From contig JAMCAN010000001.1 of assembly GCA_023715185.1 (NCBI GenBank), positions 372,001 to 436,000 on the forward strand: a DNA stretch of 64,000 nt. The letters run 5' to 3'. Made by a program: the position numbers and the translations under genes. The stretch comes from Planococcus sp. MER TA 32b. GTDB taxonomy: Bacteria; Bacillota; Bacilli; Bacillales_A; Planococcaceae. The notes beneath the pieces were generated by a model. The model was not told where the DNA came from and did no database searches. It saw nothing but the letters and a program-made list of their open reading frames with translations. Positions 23,391 to 32,436 of this stretch are shown here, one piece after another. Numbering within the stretch: position 1 is the stretch's first letter; every line of letters starts with the position of its first letter.

Positions 23391-24803
23391 ATGAAGCAAT
23401 ATTTGCGCCAGTTACCGCCCGTCCATGAATTGCAGAAAGACAGGCGTTTTGAAGATTTTATAAATTCCTTTCAGCTCACTGCCGCTCAGGGGACGAAATA
23501 CATCCAGCAGGAATTGAACGTGCTGCGCGAAAGTCTGCTTAATGGTGAATCAGCTGTTTCGCCTTCTGAAGAAAATTTCAGGGAGCTGATTTTCAGCAAT
23601 GCCGTGAAAAAAGCAGGCGAATGGAATGAAGACCGGCTCATGCGCGTCATCAACGGGACCGGCACGGTGCTGCATACCAATCTGGGGCGTTCGCGCCTGA
23701 GCAGCAAGGCAGTCGAACATGTCACGCGGGCAGCGCGTGACTACTCCAATCTGGAATATCGCATCGCCGAAGGAAAGCGCGGTTCGCGCCATGACATTTT
23801 GGAAGACCTGATCCAACAGGCGACAGGTGCTGAAGCAGCCATGGTCGTGAACAATAACGCTGCGGCAGTGTTTCTGGTATTAAGCGCGTTGGCGAAACAT
23901 AAAGAAGTGATCGTGTCCCGCGGCCAGCTTGTTGAAATCGGCGGATCGTTCCGGGTTTCTTCCATAATGGAAGAAAGCGGAGCGCATCTCCGTGAAGTCG
24001 GTACGACCAATAAGACACATTTATTCGATTATGAAAACGCGGTCAACGAGGAAACAGCGATGATCATGAAAGTCCATACCAGCAATTTCGTCATGTCCGG
24101 CTTTACCGCAACAGTTGAAACCGAAGAGTTGGCGGCATTGAAAAACCGCCATGACGGTGTGATTTTCTATGAAGACCTCGGGAGCGGCGCGCTTTACGAT
24201 TTCAGGAATCACGGCATCGGCAGCGAGCCGCACGTGCGGGAAGTGATTGCGGCAGGCGTGGATATCGTCAGCTTCAGCGGCGACAAATTGCTCGGGGGCC
24301 CGCAAGCCGGCATCATTGCCGGCAGTAAAGTTCTCATCAATAAACTCAAAAAACATCAGCTGGCTCGCGTACTGCGTGTCGATAAAATGACATTCGCCGC
24401 ATTGGAAGAAACACTGAAAGCCTATGTGGCCGGAGGCGATGCTGTGAAAGAAATCCCGACAGTGCGGGATATCATGCGTTCTGCTGATGACATTAAGCGG
24501 CAGGCAGAGAATTTTATCTCAGCAATGGAATCGCGAACAGGCGATTACCGGCTGGAACTGCAGGACGGCGTCTCCCAAATTGGGGGAGGCACGATGCCGG
24601 AAGTCGAAATTCCGACGCACATGACGGCCATCAGCCATAAATCGATGCCGGCACAGGAACTGTCCGCGCGTCTGAGAGAAAACCGTCCGCCAGTCATTGC
24701 GAGGATCCAGGGCGACAAAGTGTGCATCGACTTCCGTACAGTGCGTGAAGAGGAAATGGATGAAGTCATACAGAGCCTTGTCGATATTGCGGCTCTTGAA
24801 TAA
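23391..24803 (+). CDS. selA: L-seryl-tRNA(Sec) selenium transferase SelA
   Basis: A 470-residue PLP enzyme that converts Ser-tRNA(Sec) to Sec-tRNA(Sec) with selenophosphate. The N-terminal RQLPPVHELQ, the RVINGTGTVLHTNLGRS region and the PLP-lysine motif SFSGDKLLGGPQAG (lysine near residue 303) are diagnostic. Length agrees with bacterial SelA. GGAGG precedes the ATG by 8 bases. It ends the selB-selW-selA operon and is followed by a strong bidirectional hairpin. Confidence 0.95.
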   Translation: MKQYLRQLPPVHELQKDRRFEDFINSFQLTAAQGTKYIQQELNVLRESLLNGESAVSPSEENFRELIFSNAVKKAGEWNEDRLMRVINGTGTVLHTNLGRSRLSSKAVEHVTRAARDYSNLEYRIAEGKRGSRHDILEDLIQQATGAEAAMVVNNNAAAVFLVLSALAKHKEVIVSRGQLVEIGGSFRVSSIMEESGAHLREVGTTNKTHLFDYENAVNEETAMIMKVHTSNFVMSGFTATVETEELAALKNRHDGVIFYEDLGSGALYDFRNHGIGSEPHVREVIAAGVDIVSFSGDKLLGGPQAGIIAGSKVLINKLKKHQLARVLRVDKMTFAALEETLKAYVAGGDAVKEIPTVRDIMRSADDIKRQAENFISAMESRTGDYRLELQDGVSQIGGGTMPEVEIPTHMTAISHKSMPAQELSARLRENRPPVIARIQGDKVCIDFRTVREEEMDEVIQSLVDIAALE

Positions 24804-24809
24804 TAAAAA

Positions 24810-24858
24810 GAACCCCGGCCAGTCCTCAGAAATAAAGAGGATTGGCCGGGGTTCTTGC
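24810..24858. terminator. Bidirectional terminator after selA
   Basis: A long stem AAGAACCCCGGCCA/TGGCCGGGGTTCTT with an inner CCTC/GAGG helix serves selA and perhaps the convergent patatin gene. Confidence 0.85.
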
Positions 24859-24887
24859 CACTCTTACCTTAAGTGACACTTTCACAA

Positions 24888-25757
24888 TCAACTGGTTTCC
24901 ACAGCTTTCGCCTGGAGCCAGTTTTCCATCGCTTCAAAAGCATGTTGGGCATCCGAATAGCCCTGCCGATAAAGCAGCTCAAGTTTCTCGGGATCACGTT
25001 CAGCCCGCTTCACTTTAATATCTTGCGACGGACGGATAACAAATACTTTTCCTTCTCTTTCAAGCTGTTCGATTTCGTCCAATTGATCATTATAATGTTT
25101 CCAGCGGACTTCAAGTGCATGAGTCAGCCCCATATAGTCTTTGTAAAAATAGCGGCCCGTCTTTCTGAAGCGCGAAGGTTTCCTGCGGTACCCTTTGCTT
25201 TTCGTCAGCACGATCACGGGTTTCTCTACACCGTCAGCGAGTGCCTTTTTAAAGGGTATCGGATCTGCTACGCCGCCGTCCATCAGCTGGTGGCCTTTAT
25301 ACGTAACCGCTTTGGACATAAAAGGCAGTGAGCTGGAAGCGCGGATAATCGACAGGATATCATTCGGGCTTTCATTTTTTTCGAAATAAACCGGTTCGCC
25401 TGTAACGCAATCAGTCGTGCCGATGACAAACCGCTCGTTCGCCTCGTGGAATGCCGGAAAATCAAACGGAACCAGTTTGTTCGGAATCTGGTCAAAAATC
25501 AAGTCCATGCCGAACAGCTCTCTTTTTTGCATGAGATTGCGCAGGGAAATGTAATCGGGATGGCGGACATAATCGATCATCACCGACTTGTTTCTTCCCC
25601 GCTGCCTGGAGATGTACGAAGCCGCATTGCAGGCGCCGGCCGATACGCCGATGACATAAGGGAAATAGCGGTCTTTTTCCATGAAATATTCGAGCACGCC
25701 GGCTGTATAGATCCCTCTCATGCCGCCGCCTTCCAAGATTAATCCACTGTCATACAT
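24888..25757 (-). CDS. Patatin-like phospholipase
   Basis: A 289-residue acyl hydrolase. The oxyanion-hole motif GGGMRGIY, nucleophile elbow GVSAGA and DGGVADPIP with the catalytic aspartate are all intact, and the RASSSLPF segment is typical of the bacterial YqhO/YjjU-like branch. It likely cleaves lipid acyl chains in the cytosol or at the membrane. ATG 25757 follows GGAGGG by 6 bases; the longer frame has no ribosome site. It is divergent from uspA. Confidence 0.9.
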   Translation of the reverse strand: MYDSGLILEGGGMRGIYTAGVLEYFMEKDRYFPYVIGVSAGACNAASYISRQRGRNKSVMIDYVRHPDYISLRNLMQKRELFGMDLIFDQIPNKLVPFDFPAFHEANERFVIGTTDCVTGEPVYFEKNESPNDILSIIRASSSLPFMSKAVTYKGHQLMDGGVADPIPFKKALADGVEKPVIVLTKSKGYRRKPSRFRKTGRYFYKDYMGLTHALEVRWKHYNDQLDEIEQLEREGKVFVIRPSQDIKVKRAERDPEKLELLYRQGYSDAQHAFEAMENWLQAKAVETS

Positions 25758-25959
25758 ACCGATCCCTCCATATCGATTTAACTTAAAACCACTCACTTCC
25801 AGTTATTTTCCTTCATCATAACATATATTTTATTTTTCCTATAAAGGTTATTTTTTGGGAAGTTTGATGGTACACTGTTGACATTAGGGAACCAGCTGGC
25901 GAAGCAATGGGACAAGGGTTTATTGCCAGCCTTTGAATAGGTAAAAGGAGTGTTGACAA

Positions 25960-26379
25960 ATGTACGGGAAAATATTATTGGCAGTGGATGGTTCCGATCA
26001 TTCCCTCCGCGCGGCAAAAGAGGCAATCACTATTGCGGGGAATAATACAGAATCACAAATAACTATCGTTTATGTAGCAGACCATGACGATGCAAAAAAT
26101 GATGTATTGCACAGTGGAAGTTCAGCGGAATTGGATTTCCAGCGGCGCAAAAAATTGCAGCCGGTGGAGGAAGCGATTGCTGCCGGCAATATCAAACACC
26201 GTGTGAAAATTCTGCATGGCACTCCGGGGCCGGCTATCGTGGAATATGCCAATTCAGAAGGCTTCGACATTCTCGTCATCGGCAGCCGCGGCTTGAATTC
26301 GCTGCAGGAAATGGTGCTCGGCAGCGTCAGCCACAAAGTGGTTAAACGTGCAAACTGCCCTGTGCTGATTGTGAAATAA
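25960..26379 (+). CDS. Universal stress protein (UspA family)
   Basis: A 139-residue UspA-fold protein. The N-terminal KILLAVDGSDHS and the ATP-binding motif GSRGLNSLQEMVLGSVS with terminal CPVLIVK are complete, so it is an ATP-binding-type USP. AAGGAG lies 11 bases before the ATG. Its upstream region is similar to that of the SulP gene at 27149. A CGAGGCGCTC hairpin follows. Confidence 0.92.
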   Translation: MYGKILLAVDGSDHSLRAAKEAITIAGNNTESQITIVYVADHDDAKNDVLHSGSSAELDFQRRKKLQPVEEAIAAGNIKHRVKILHGTPGPAIVEYANSEGFDILVIGSRGLNSLQEMVLGSVSHKVVKRANCPVLIVK

Positions 26380-26385
26380 TAAAAG

Positions 26386-26414
26386 ACGAAAAAAGAGCGC
26401 CGAGGCGCTCTTTT
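26386..26414. terminator. Terminator after uspA
   Basis: AAAAGAGCGCC/GGCGCTCTTTT stem with a GA loop, bidirectional in form, between uspA and the convergent recombinase gene. Confidence 0.85.
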
Positions 26415-26431
26415 CTTCATGTCGGGACGTT

Positions 26432-26974
26432 CTAGTTTTCCAGGTAGCGGTATAAAGTGGATTTACTGATGCCCGTTTGTTCTTTGATCTCTGCCAAATT
26501 GTACTTTTTGCTTTCGTACATTTTAATCGCTTTTTTGACATTGGCATCGGGTTTTCTGGGACGTCCGGCGTGCATGCCTTTCTCCTTGGCGACCGTAAGA
26601 CCGGCTTTTGTTTTGGCGCTGATTGAATCACTTTGAAAATCAGCGAGGCACTGGACAATTTTTTGGAAAGTAAACAGTTTATCCGGTGCTGTATCAATCT
26701 GTTCACGGTGCGAATACAGGGTGCAGCCCTTTTGCTCCAGCGCATCCAGCAATTCCACCAGATGCCGCGTCGAATCCGCCAGGACATGCAAGCTTTTTAC
26801 AATCAGCCGGTCTCCTGTTGCAAGGTGTGCCAGCACGCTTTTCAGCTCTTCTCTTTTCTTGGGGGAAGAATGGCTTTCAATGAAAGTTTCATCACAGTTC
26901 AAGTCAGTAAACAGCTCTTTTTGCTTGTCGCAATTTATATCCCCTTCTATGGGTCTCGCATAGCCAATCTGCAC
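26432..26974 (-). CDS. Resolvase-family serine recombinase lacking the catalytic serine
   Basis: A 180-residue protein with the resolvase/invertase layout: N-terminal catalytic-like domain, the long E helix (SDSISAKTKAGLTVAKEKG) and a C-terminal helix-turn-helix (YNLAEIKEQTGISKSTLYRYL). The invariant YARVS motif is YARPI here, so the nucleophilic serine is lost; GDRLIVKSLHVLAD replaces the usual GDxLVVxxLDRLGR, losing an active-site arginine as well. It probably binds DNA without recombining it, perhaps as a regulator. It has its own promoter-like TATAAT and divergent partner sulP. Confidence 0.82.
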   Translation of the reverse strand: MQIGYARPIEGDINCDKQKELFTDLNCDETFIESHSSPKKREELKSVLAHLATGDRLIVKSLHVLADSTRHLVELLDALEQKGCTLYSHREQIDTAPDKLFTFQKIVQCLADFQSDSISAKTKAGLTVAKEKGMHAGRPRKPDANVKKAIKMYESKKYNLAEIKEQTGISKSTLYRYLEN

Positions 26975-27148
26975 AGTTAAAACTCCTCGTCTAACATATT
27001 GCTTCTATTATAACATATTATTTTTCAGGAAAAGGACCAAAAAGGTTCCATTTTCGGATTCCGGGTGATACACTATTCACATTGTGAAATCGTGGCTCTG
27101 AACTCTGGGGCAGCTCTCAAAATTGTACAACAAGAGGAGTAAGATATT

Positions 27149-28609
27149 GTGGGAGAAACTTTAAAAAAGGAATGGTTCGGGAATATACGCGGTGATATTC
27201 TGGCGGGAACTGTCGTCGCGCTTGCATTGATTCCTGAAGCCATCGCCTTTTCAATCATTGCAGGCGTCGATCCGATGGTCGGCTTGTATGCATCATTCAG
27301 TATAGCCGTTATTATTGCGTTTGTCGGCGGACGGCCCGGCATGATTTCAGCGGCGACCGGCGCTATGGCCCTGTTGATGGTGCCGCTTGTGCAGGAACAT
27401 GGGTTGGAATATTTACTGGCAGCGACCATTTTGACGGGGGTCATCCAGATTTTGTTCGGCGTATTCAAAGTCGCGAAAGTGATGAAGTTCATCCCGCGCG
27501 CAGTGATGATCGGCTTCGTCAATGCGCTCGCCATCCTGATTTTCATGGCGCAGGTGCCGCATTTCCTTGGCATCAATACCATCACGTATGTGTTTGTCGC
27601 CATTACCTTGGCGATTGTATATATTGTACCGAGATTCTTCAAAGCCATACCGGCTCCCCTGATCGCGCTTGTCCTGCTTACAGCTGTCGCCATCTATTCA
27701 GGTTTCGAGATGCGTACAGTGGGTGATCTGGGCGCCATCAGCCAGACATTGCCGGCATTTTTGCTGCCGGATGTGCCTTTCAACCTCGAAACTTTGATGA
27801 TCATCCTGCCGTATTCATTGGCATTGGCGGTTGTCGGGCTGTTGGAAACCTTATTGACGGCCAACATCGTGGACGACATGACAGATACCTCAAGCAATAA
27901 AAATAAAGAAGCGCGCGGCCAGGGAATCGCCAACTTCGTAACCGGGTTCTTCGGCGGAATGGCCGGCTGTGCGATGATCGGCCAGTCGATCATCAATGTG
28001 AAGTCCGGAGGCAGAGGACGGTTATCGGCTCTTGTCGCCGGTGCCCTGCTGATGTTCCTGATCATTGTTCTGGGCGATGTTGTCATCCAGATCCCGATGC
28101 CGGTACTTGTCGGCATCATGATTATGGTATCGATCGGAACATTCGACTGGAAGTCTTTCTCTTATTTGAGAAAAGCGCCGAAAGCGGACGCGATCGTTAT
28201 GGTGGCGACAGTCGCTATCGTCGTTTACACGCATGATTTATCGATGGGCGTGCTGGCCGGCGTATTGTTGAGTGCCATTTTCTTCGTAGCCAAGATTTCG
28301 AAGATCAAAGTGCAGAAGCGATTGCTCGATGCCACGCATTATCAGGTGGAAGGCCAATTGTTCTTCGCTTCTGTCGAAGATTTCCTAGAGAAATTCGACT
28401 ATGACATCACGGGCGAAAAAGTGGTCGTCGATTTCACCGATGCCCACATCTGGGATGATTCCGGCGTCGGCGCCGTTGACCGTGTCGTCCTGAAGTTCAG
28501 GGAGAACGGCAATCAAGTCGATATTGTCGGCCTCGATACAGGCAGCCAGAAGCTGATTGACCAGCTGGCGATCTTTAAGAGTGATAAAGCAAAATTGCCT
28601 ACACATTAA
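27149..28609 (+). CDS. SulP-family anion transporter with STAS domain
   Basis: A 486-residue SulP (SLC26) protein: about 11-12 helices followed by a C-terminal STAS domain (from about residue 400, [11 protein letters not shown]-type core [19 protein letters not shown]). [17 protein letters not shown] and [12 protein letters not shown] are the conserved transport-core motifs. SulP members carry sulfate, bicarbonate or other anions; the short STAS and sequence style are like bicarbonate-type BicA relatives, but a sulfate role near sulfur genes is possible. GTG start with AGAGGAG upstream. Confidence 0.88.
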   Translation: MGETLKKEWFGNIRGDILAGTVVALALIPEAIAFSIIAGVDPMVGLYASFSIAVIIAFVGGRPGMISAATGAMALLMVPLVQEHGLEYLLAATILTGVIQILFGVFKVAKVMKFIPRAVMIGFVNALAILIFMAQVPHFLGINTITYVFVAITLAIVYIVPRFFKAIPAPLIALVLLTAVAIYSGFEMRTVGDLGAISQTLPAFLLPDVPFNLETLMIILPYSLALAVVGLLETLLTANIVDDMTDTSSNKNKEARGQGIANFVTGFFGGMAGCAMIGQSIINVKSGGRGRLSALVAGALLMFLIIVLGDVVIQIPMPVLVGIMIMVSIGTFDWKSFSYLRKAPKADAIVMVATVAIVVYTHDLSMGVLAGVLLSAIFFVAKISKIKVQKRLLDATHYQVEGQLFFASVEDFLEKFDYDITGEKVVVDFTDAHIWDDSGVGAVDRVVLKFRENGNQVDIVGLDTGSQKLIDQLAIFKSDKAKLPTH

Positions 28610-28622
28610 TTAATTTATTGGA

Positions 28623-28656
28623 ACAGCCTTTCTTATAGTAGAAGGGCTGTTTTTTT
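28623..28656 (+). terminator. Terminator after the SulP gene
   Basis: AACAGCC(TTTCTT)/AGAAGGGCTGTT stem followed by seven T. Confidence 0.85.
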
Positions 28657-28678
28657 GTGGGCAAAAAATTGGGGGATT

Positions 28679-28738
28679 GCGCTAACCGCCCGCAAATTAA
28701 ATTAACCGCCCGCAAATTCCGCTAACCGCCCGTAACCC
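28679..28738. repeat. Tandem array of 20-bp units (3 copies)
   Basis: Three 20-bp units with core CTAACCGCCCGCAAATT directly after a terminator. It is the shortest of the five arrays. Confidence 0.85.
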
Positions 28739-28889
28739 CTTCGTCCTGCTCTCTCCAAGCTTATATTTGCACGATTCCAATCAGTAAAAAACCTTTTTCA
28801 GATTTTATTTAAATAAATGTGATCCAAAAAAGAGCCGCCTGCGTTATACAGGCAGAACGAAAAAATATAACAGGAAAAAGGAGAGATAG

Positions 28890-30257
28890 ATGATGAAAAT
28901 GAACAAACTTTTAGTAGCACTTCCACTCAGCTTGGCAATGTTGGTACCAACGGCGGCTCTTGCCGACAGCCACGGATCGCATTCGAGCGGAACGAACGAA
29001 TCGGCGCAGACAGCTGTAGCAACGGATACAGCAGCGGCTGAACTTCGTATCCAATTGGATACAGTTCTAACGGAACATGCTTTCCTGGCAGTTGAAGCAA
29101 TGAGAAAAGGCGCTGACGGCGCAGCCGATTTCGACCAGGCTTCTGGAGCGTTGCTCGCTAACTCGGATGACCTGACAGCAGCGGTATCTTCAGTCTACGG
29201 TGAAGAAGGCGGAGCGGCATTCCAGGAAATCTGGAACTCGCATATCGGTTATTTCGTTGATTACGTAGTAGCGACTGGCGAAGGCGACCAGGCAGCAAAA
29301 GATGAAGCTTTGGCGGCACTTGAAGAATACAAAAAAGAACAATCGGCTTTCTTTGATTCAGCAACTGAAGGGCGCTTGCCTGCAGCAGCTGTCCAGGAAG
29401 GACTGGATATGCACGTTGACCAATTGATCACAGCGTTCGACGCATATGTTGAAGGCGATTTCGAAACAGCATATACAATGGAACGCGAATCCATCCACCA
29501 CATGAGCATGTTTGCTGAAACTTTATCGATTGCAATCGCTGACCAATTCCCGGAATTGGTTGAAAACACGAACCCTGATACGCCGGCAATCGATTTACGT
29601 GCAACATTGAATTACACATTCACTGAACACGCTGGTCTTGCGGTAATGGCGATGCAGGACGGCGCTGACGGAGCGGACAGTTTCGATCAGGCAGCTGGTG
29701 CATTGATGGCCAACGCAGATGACCTTTCTGCAGCGGTGGCTTCTGTTTACGGTGAAGAAGCAGGCGACCAATTTGCTGAAATCTGGGGCTCGCACATCGG
29801 CTACTTCGTTGACTACGTGAAAGCGACTGGAGCTGGAGACACTGAAGCTCAGGAACAGGCGAAAGCTGATCTTGATGAGTATATTGTCGAACAGGCAGCA
29901 TTGCTTGACGCAGCAACAGAAGGACGCGTTCCGGCTGATGCTCTGGAAGAAGGATTGACAGCGCACGTCAGCCAATTGCTTGCTTCATTCGACTCTTACG
30001 TTGCGGGTGACTACGGGGCAGCTTATGCTTTAATGCGCGAAGCATGGGCGCATATGACTATGCCGGCAGCTGGATTGTCAGCGGCCATCACAGATCAATT
30101 CCCTGAACAATTCGGCGGCGCTGAAATGCCTGAAAAAATGCCTGCCACTGGTCTTGGCGGAGCTGAAGGCGGAACAATCCCTTACCTATGGATCTTCGCT
30201 GGATTGATGCTTGCAGCATTGACGACAACTATGGCGTTCAGAGCACGTAAACAATAA
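28890..30257 (+). CDS. Secreted duplicated helical protein with MPATG sorting-like anchor
   Basis: A 455-residue surface protein: signal peptide (to about ALADS, residue 27), a His/Ser-rich linker, two homologous repeats of about 185 residues (from about 55 and 240), and a C-terminal MPATG, hydrophobic helix and RARKQ tail. Each repeat has LTEHAFLAVEAM- or FTEHAGLAVMAM-type starts, SVYGEE and SHIGYFVDYV, resembling the helical repeats of Bacillus proteins often labelled copper amine oxidase-like. The conserved His and Glu could bind metal or haem, but that is inference. MPATG replaces LPxTG, suggesting sortase anchoring. AAAAGGAGAG precedes the start. Confidence 0.82.
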   Translation: MMKMNKLLVALPLSLAMLVPTAALADSHGSHSSGTNESAQTAVATDTAAAELRIQLDTVLTEHAFLAVEAMRKGADGAADFDQASGALLANSDDLTAAVSSVYGEEGGAAFQEIWNSHIGYFVDYVVATGEGDQAAKDEALAALEEYKKEQSAFFDSATEGRLPAAAVQEGLDMHVDQLITAFDAYVEGDFETAYTMERESIHHMSMFAETLSIAIADQFPELVENTNPDTPAIDLRATLNYTFTEHAGLAVMAMQDGADGADSFDQAAGALMANADDLSAAVASVYGEEAGDQFAEIWGSHIGYFVDYVKATGAGDTEAQEQAKADLDEYIVEQAALLDAATEGRVPADALEEGLTAHVSQLLASFDSYVAGDYGAAYALMREAWAHMTMPAAGLSAAITDQFPEQFGGAEMPEKMPATGLGGAEGGTIPYLWIFAGLMLAALTTTMAFRARKQ

Positions 30258-30271
30258 TAGAAGAAAGTCAC

Positions 30272-30300
30272 GAACCGGCCAGTCCATGGCCGGTTTTTCT
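30272..30300 (+). terminator. Terminator after the surface protein gene
   Basis: ACCGGCC/GGCCGGT stem with loop AGTCCAT followed by TTTTTC. Confidence 0.8.
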
Positions 30301-30418
30301 ATGCCAAATAAACGATGGGAACAATAAAATCAATTTGATAAAAAATGGATTTATTTCAGAAACTATTGACATTTAAAAGGTAATTCTAAATAATGGAAAA
30401 ACAAGGGGGATATAAAAT

Positions 30419-30472
30419 ATGATTAGAGAGAAAGAGTCACAAAACAGAACTGCATCAGGTGTCCATTTATGA
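30419..30472 (+). CDS. 17-codon leader ORF overlapping the Yip1 start
   Basis: ATG with AAGGGGGATAT upstream, reading MIREKESQNRTASGVHL and ending TGA within ATGA of the Yip1 start. It is in another frame than Yip1. It may be a coupling leader or the true 5' end displaced by an indel. Confidence 0.35.
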   Translation: MIREKESQNRTASGVHL

Positions 30473-31104
30473 ATCTTTCCAAAGAAACACCTGAATCACG
30501 TTTGAATCCATTTATATCGATCTGGACCAAGCCGCGCCTTACCGTTCGCCAGGTTATGGAAGAACAGAATTCACGTCTTATTTTTCTGCTTTTGGTATTA
30601 TCGGGGTATATGTCGATCCTGACCGGGGCACTGGATACCGATTTCAGTGACAGCTTTGGAATTTGGTCGTTGGTATTAGGCGGTTTGATATTCAGTCCGC
30701 TTGTTGCAGCGATCGGCAATATGATCGGGGCAATCATTACGTTATGGATCGGCAAGATCTTTAAAGGAACGGGGACTTACGACGAATTATTCCGAGCCCT
30801 GCTTGCTGGACAAATCCCTCAAATCTGGCTGATTCCTGTCTTATTGCTGTGGATTTTCCTATGGCCGACCAGTTATTTTACGGTTTCAGTGGATGCATAT
30901 ACTGGAAGCGACCTTGTGTTGAATAGCATCCTGTCTTTCATTTTATTCGTCATATCGATTTGGACGTTTGTCGTGCAGAGTAAAGCGGTCGGGGAAGCGC
31001 ATGGCTTATCAGCCTGGAAAGGCGCTGCGATCATCCTGATTCCGCTGTTGACCATAATCGTATTGGGAGCGCTGTTTATCGCTGCCGCCACTTTTGCTTA
31101 CTAG
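30469..31104 (+). CDS. Yip1-domain membrane protein
   Basis: A 211-residue polytopic membrane protein of the Yip1/YIP1-like family, five or so helices. The start LNPFISIWTKPRLTVRQVME is the typical soluble lead of Bacillales Yip1 proteins. Function in bacteria is unknown. ATG 30469 has no ribosome site; instead an upstream 17-codon frame (30419-30472) with AAGGGGG starts MIREKESQ and its TGA overlaps this ATG, so the gene may be translated by coupling. A frameshift is the alternative. Confidence 0.8.
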   Translation: MNLSKETPESRLNPFISIWTKPRLTVRQVMEEQNSRLIFLLLVLSGYMSILTGALDTDFSDSFGIWSLVLGGLIFSPLVAAIGNMIGAIITLWIGKIFKGTGTYDELFRALLAGQIPQIWLIPVLLLWIFLWPTSYFTVSVDAYTGSDLVLNSILSFILFVISIWTFVVQSKAVGEAHGLSAWKGAAIILIPLLTIIVLGALFIAAATFAY

Positions 31105-31500
31105 TTCCGAAGTCTTTTTCCTGAAAAGGAGAAAGGCTTTTTTCATTTCCAATAAATTCTGAAACGGTTCCCGTTCCGTGTTTTCGCCCGGTAATTCCTG
31201 AAATTCATGAATGACGCTCCGGCAGCCTGCATGTGCCGATGGAGAGCGGATGAAAGCGGAAAAAAGGGATTAAAATGCACATCATATATATGATTGGAAA
31301 CCGCCAGGGGATACTCTGGCGGTTTTTGATTTTAGGGACCTTGGCAAATCGCCGGTACATCAGGCTGGAGCCATTTGGGAATTAAAGCAGTGTATAATTT
31401 ATAAGCTCTTATTTTAGGAAATTGGTCTTAACTTTGTTAGTATGAAATCAGCATTGTAAACAGAAAACCGCGATTTTATTGCAAGGGGTGATGACTTATT
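31105..31500. other. Intergenic region with two hairpins and no clear gene
   Basis: A stem-loop with T run near 31109-31142 terminates the Yip1 gene. A second hairpin CCGCCAG/CTGGCGG plus TTTTT at 31299-31325 ends an unknown transcript; a 37-codon frame (31275-31388) spans it but has poor coding character. A small RNA between 31145 and 31325 is possible. Confidence 0.4.
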
Positions 31501-32322
31501 ATGAATGAAACAAAAGAATCAGCTGCACAGTTAATCAGAAGAAATAACGTCAAAATCGGAGGGCAGGGCCAAAAAGTTCTCGTGTTTGCCCATGGCTTCG
31601 GCTGCGACCAGTATGTGTGGGACAAAATTGCCCCAGCTTTCGAATCAAAATACAGGGTTGTGCTGTTCGATTATGTCGGATCCGGTGACAGCGACAAATC
31701 CGCTTACAATAAAGAACGGTATCGGACATTGCATGGCTATAAACAGGATCTTCTTGAATTATGCGATGCTTTGTCTCTTGAAAATATAGTTTTTATCGGC
31801 CATTCGGTCAGCAGTATGATCGGGGCACTCGCGGCAGTCGAGCGTCCGGAACTGATGAAGAACCTCATTATGATCGGGCCATCTCCACACTTTTTAAATG
31901 AACCCGGTTATCATGGGGGATTTGAAAGAGCGGATATTGAAGGCATGCTGGAGATGATTAAAGGCGATTATAATGAGTTCGCCAAGTTCCTGTCTCCGGT
32001 AGTTATGCAGAATGCCGCCCGTCCGCATCTTGCGGCTGACTTTGAACAATTGCTTTGTTCGAACGACCCTGATGTGATGAGCGATTTTGCGGAAGCCACA
32101 TTTCTTTCGGATGTCCGTGAGGAATTGGAAAAAGTGGACGTTCCAACTTTAATATTGCAGACCCGTGGTGATGCGGTGGCACCTGAAGCGGTCGGTGAAT
32201 ATGTACATAGCCGTATCGAAAACAGCGAGTACATATTGATGGACGCCGAGGGCCACAGTCCGCACGTCAGCGATGCGGAAGAAACCATCAGCAAAATCGC
32301 CGAATATCTATCGGTCTCCTGA
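31501..32322 (+). CDS. rsbQ: RsbQ-like alpha/beta hydrolase
   Basis: A 273-residue alpha/beta hydrolase of the RsbQ/D14/KAI2 group. The oxyanion stretch FAHGFGCDQYVWD, nucleophile GHSVSSMIG, and catalytic Asp and His (RGDAVAPE, GHSPHVSD) are complete. In B. subtilis RsbQ works with the PP2C phosphatase RsbP to signal energy stress to sigma-B. Here no rsbP follows; an RsbR-like STAS gene lies 114 bp downstream, so the partner may differ. GGGGTGATG lies upstream of the ATG. Confidence 0.9.
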   Translation: MNETKESAAQLIRRNNVKIGGQGQKVLVFAHGFGCDQYVWDKIAPAFESKYRVVLFDYVGSGDSDKSAYNKERYRTLHGYKQDLLELCDALSLENIVFIGHSVSSMIGALAAVERPELMKNLIMIGPSPHFLNEPGYHGGFERADIEGMLEMIKGDYNEFAKFLSPVVMQNAARPHLAADFEQLLCSNDPDVMSDFAEATFLSDVREELEKVDVPTLILQTRGDAVAPEAVGEYVHSRIENSEYILMDAEGHSPHVSDAEETISKIAEYLSVS

Positions 32323-32436
32323 ACACTCAATAGTTCCCTATAAATATTTTTTCAGAATTTATTCCGAAAGCAGTACAATGAATTTCACTCTACAGGTATA
32401 ATGAATTCAAATAGAATGCAGCCCACGGAGGTACTG

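Noticed and set aside
26432-26974. Evidence that the selenium region is a mobile island
   Set aside because: The only recombinase nearby lacks its catalytic serine, and I found no attachment-site repeats or integrase flanking 4-25 kb. Transfer is possible but unsupported.
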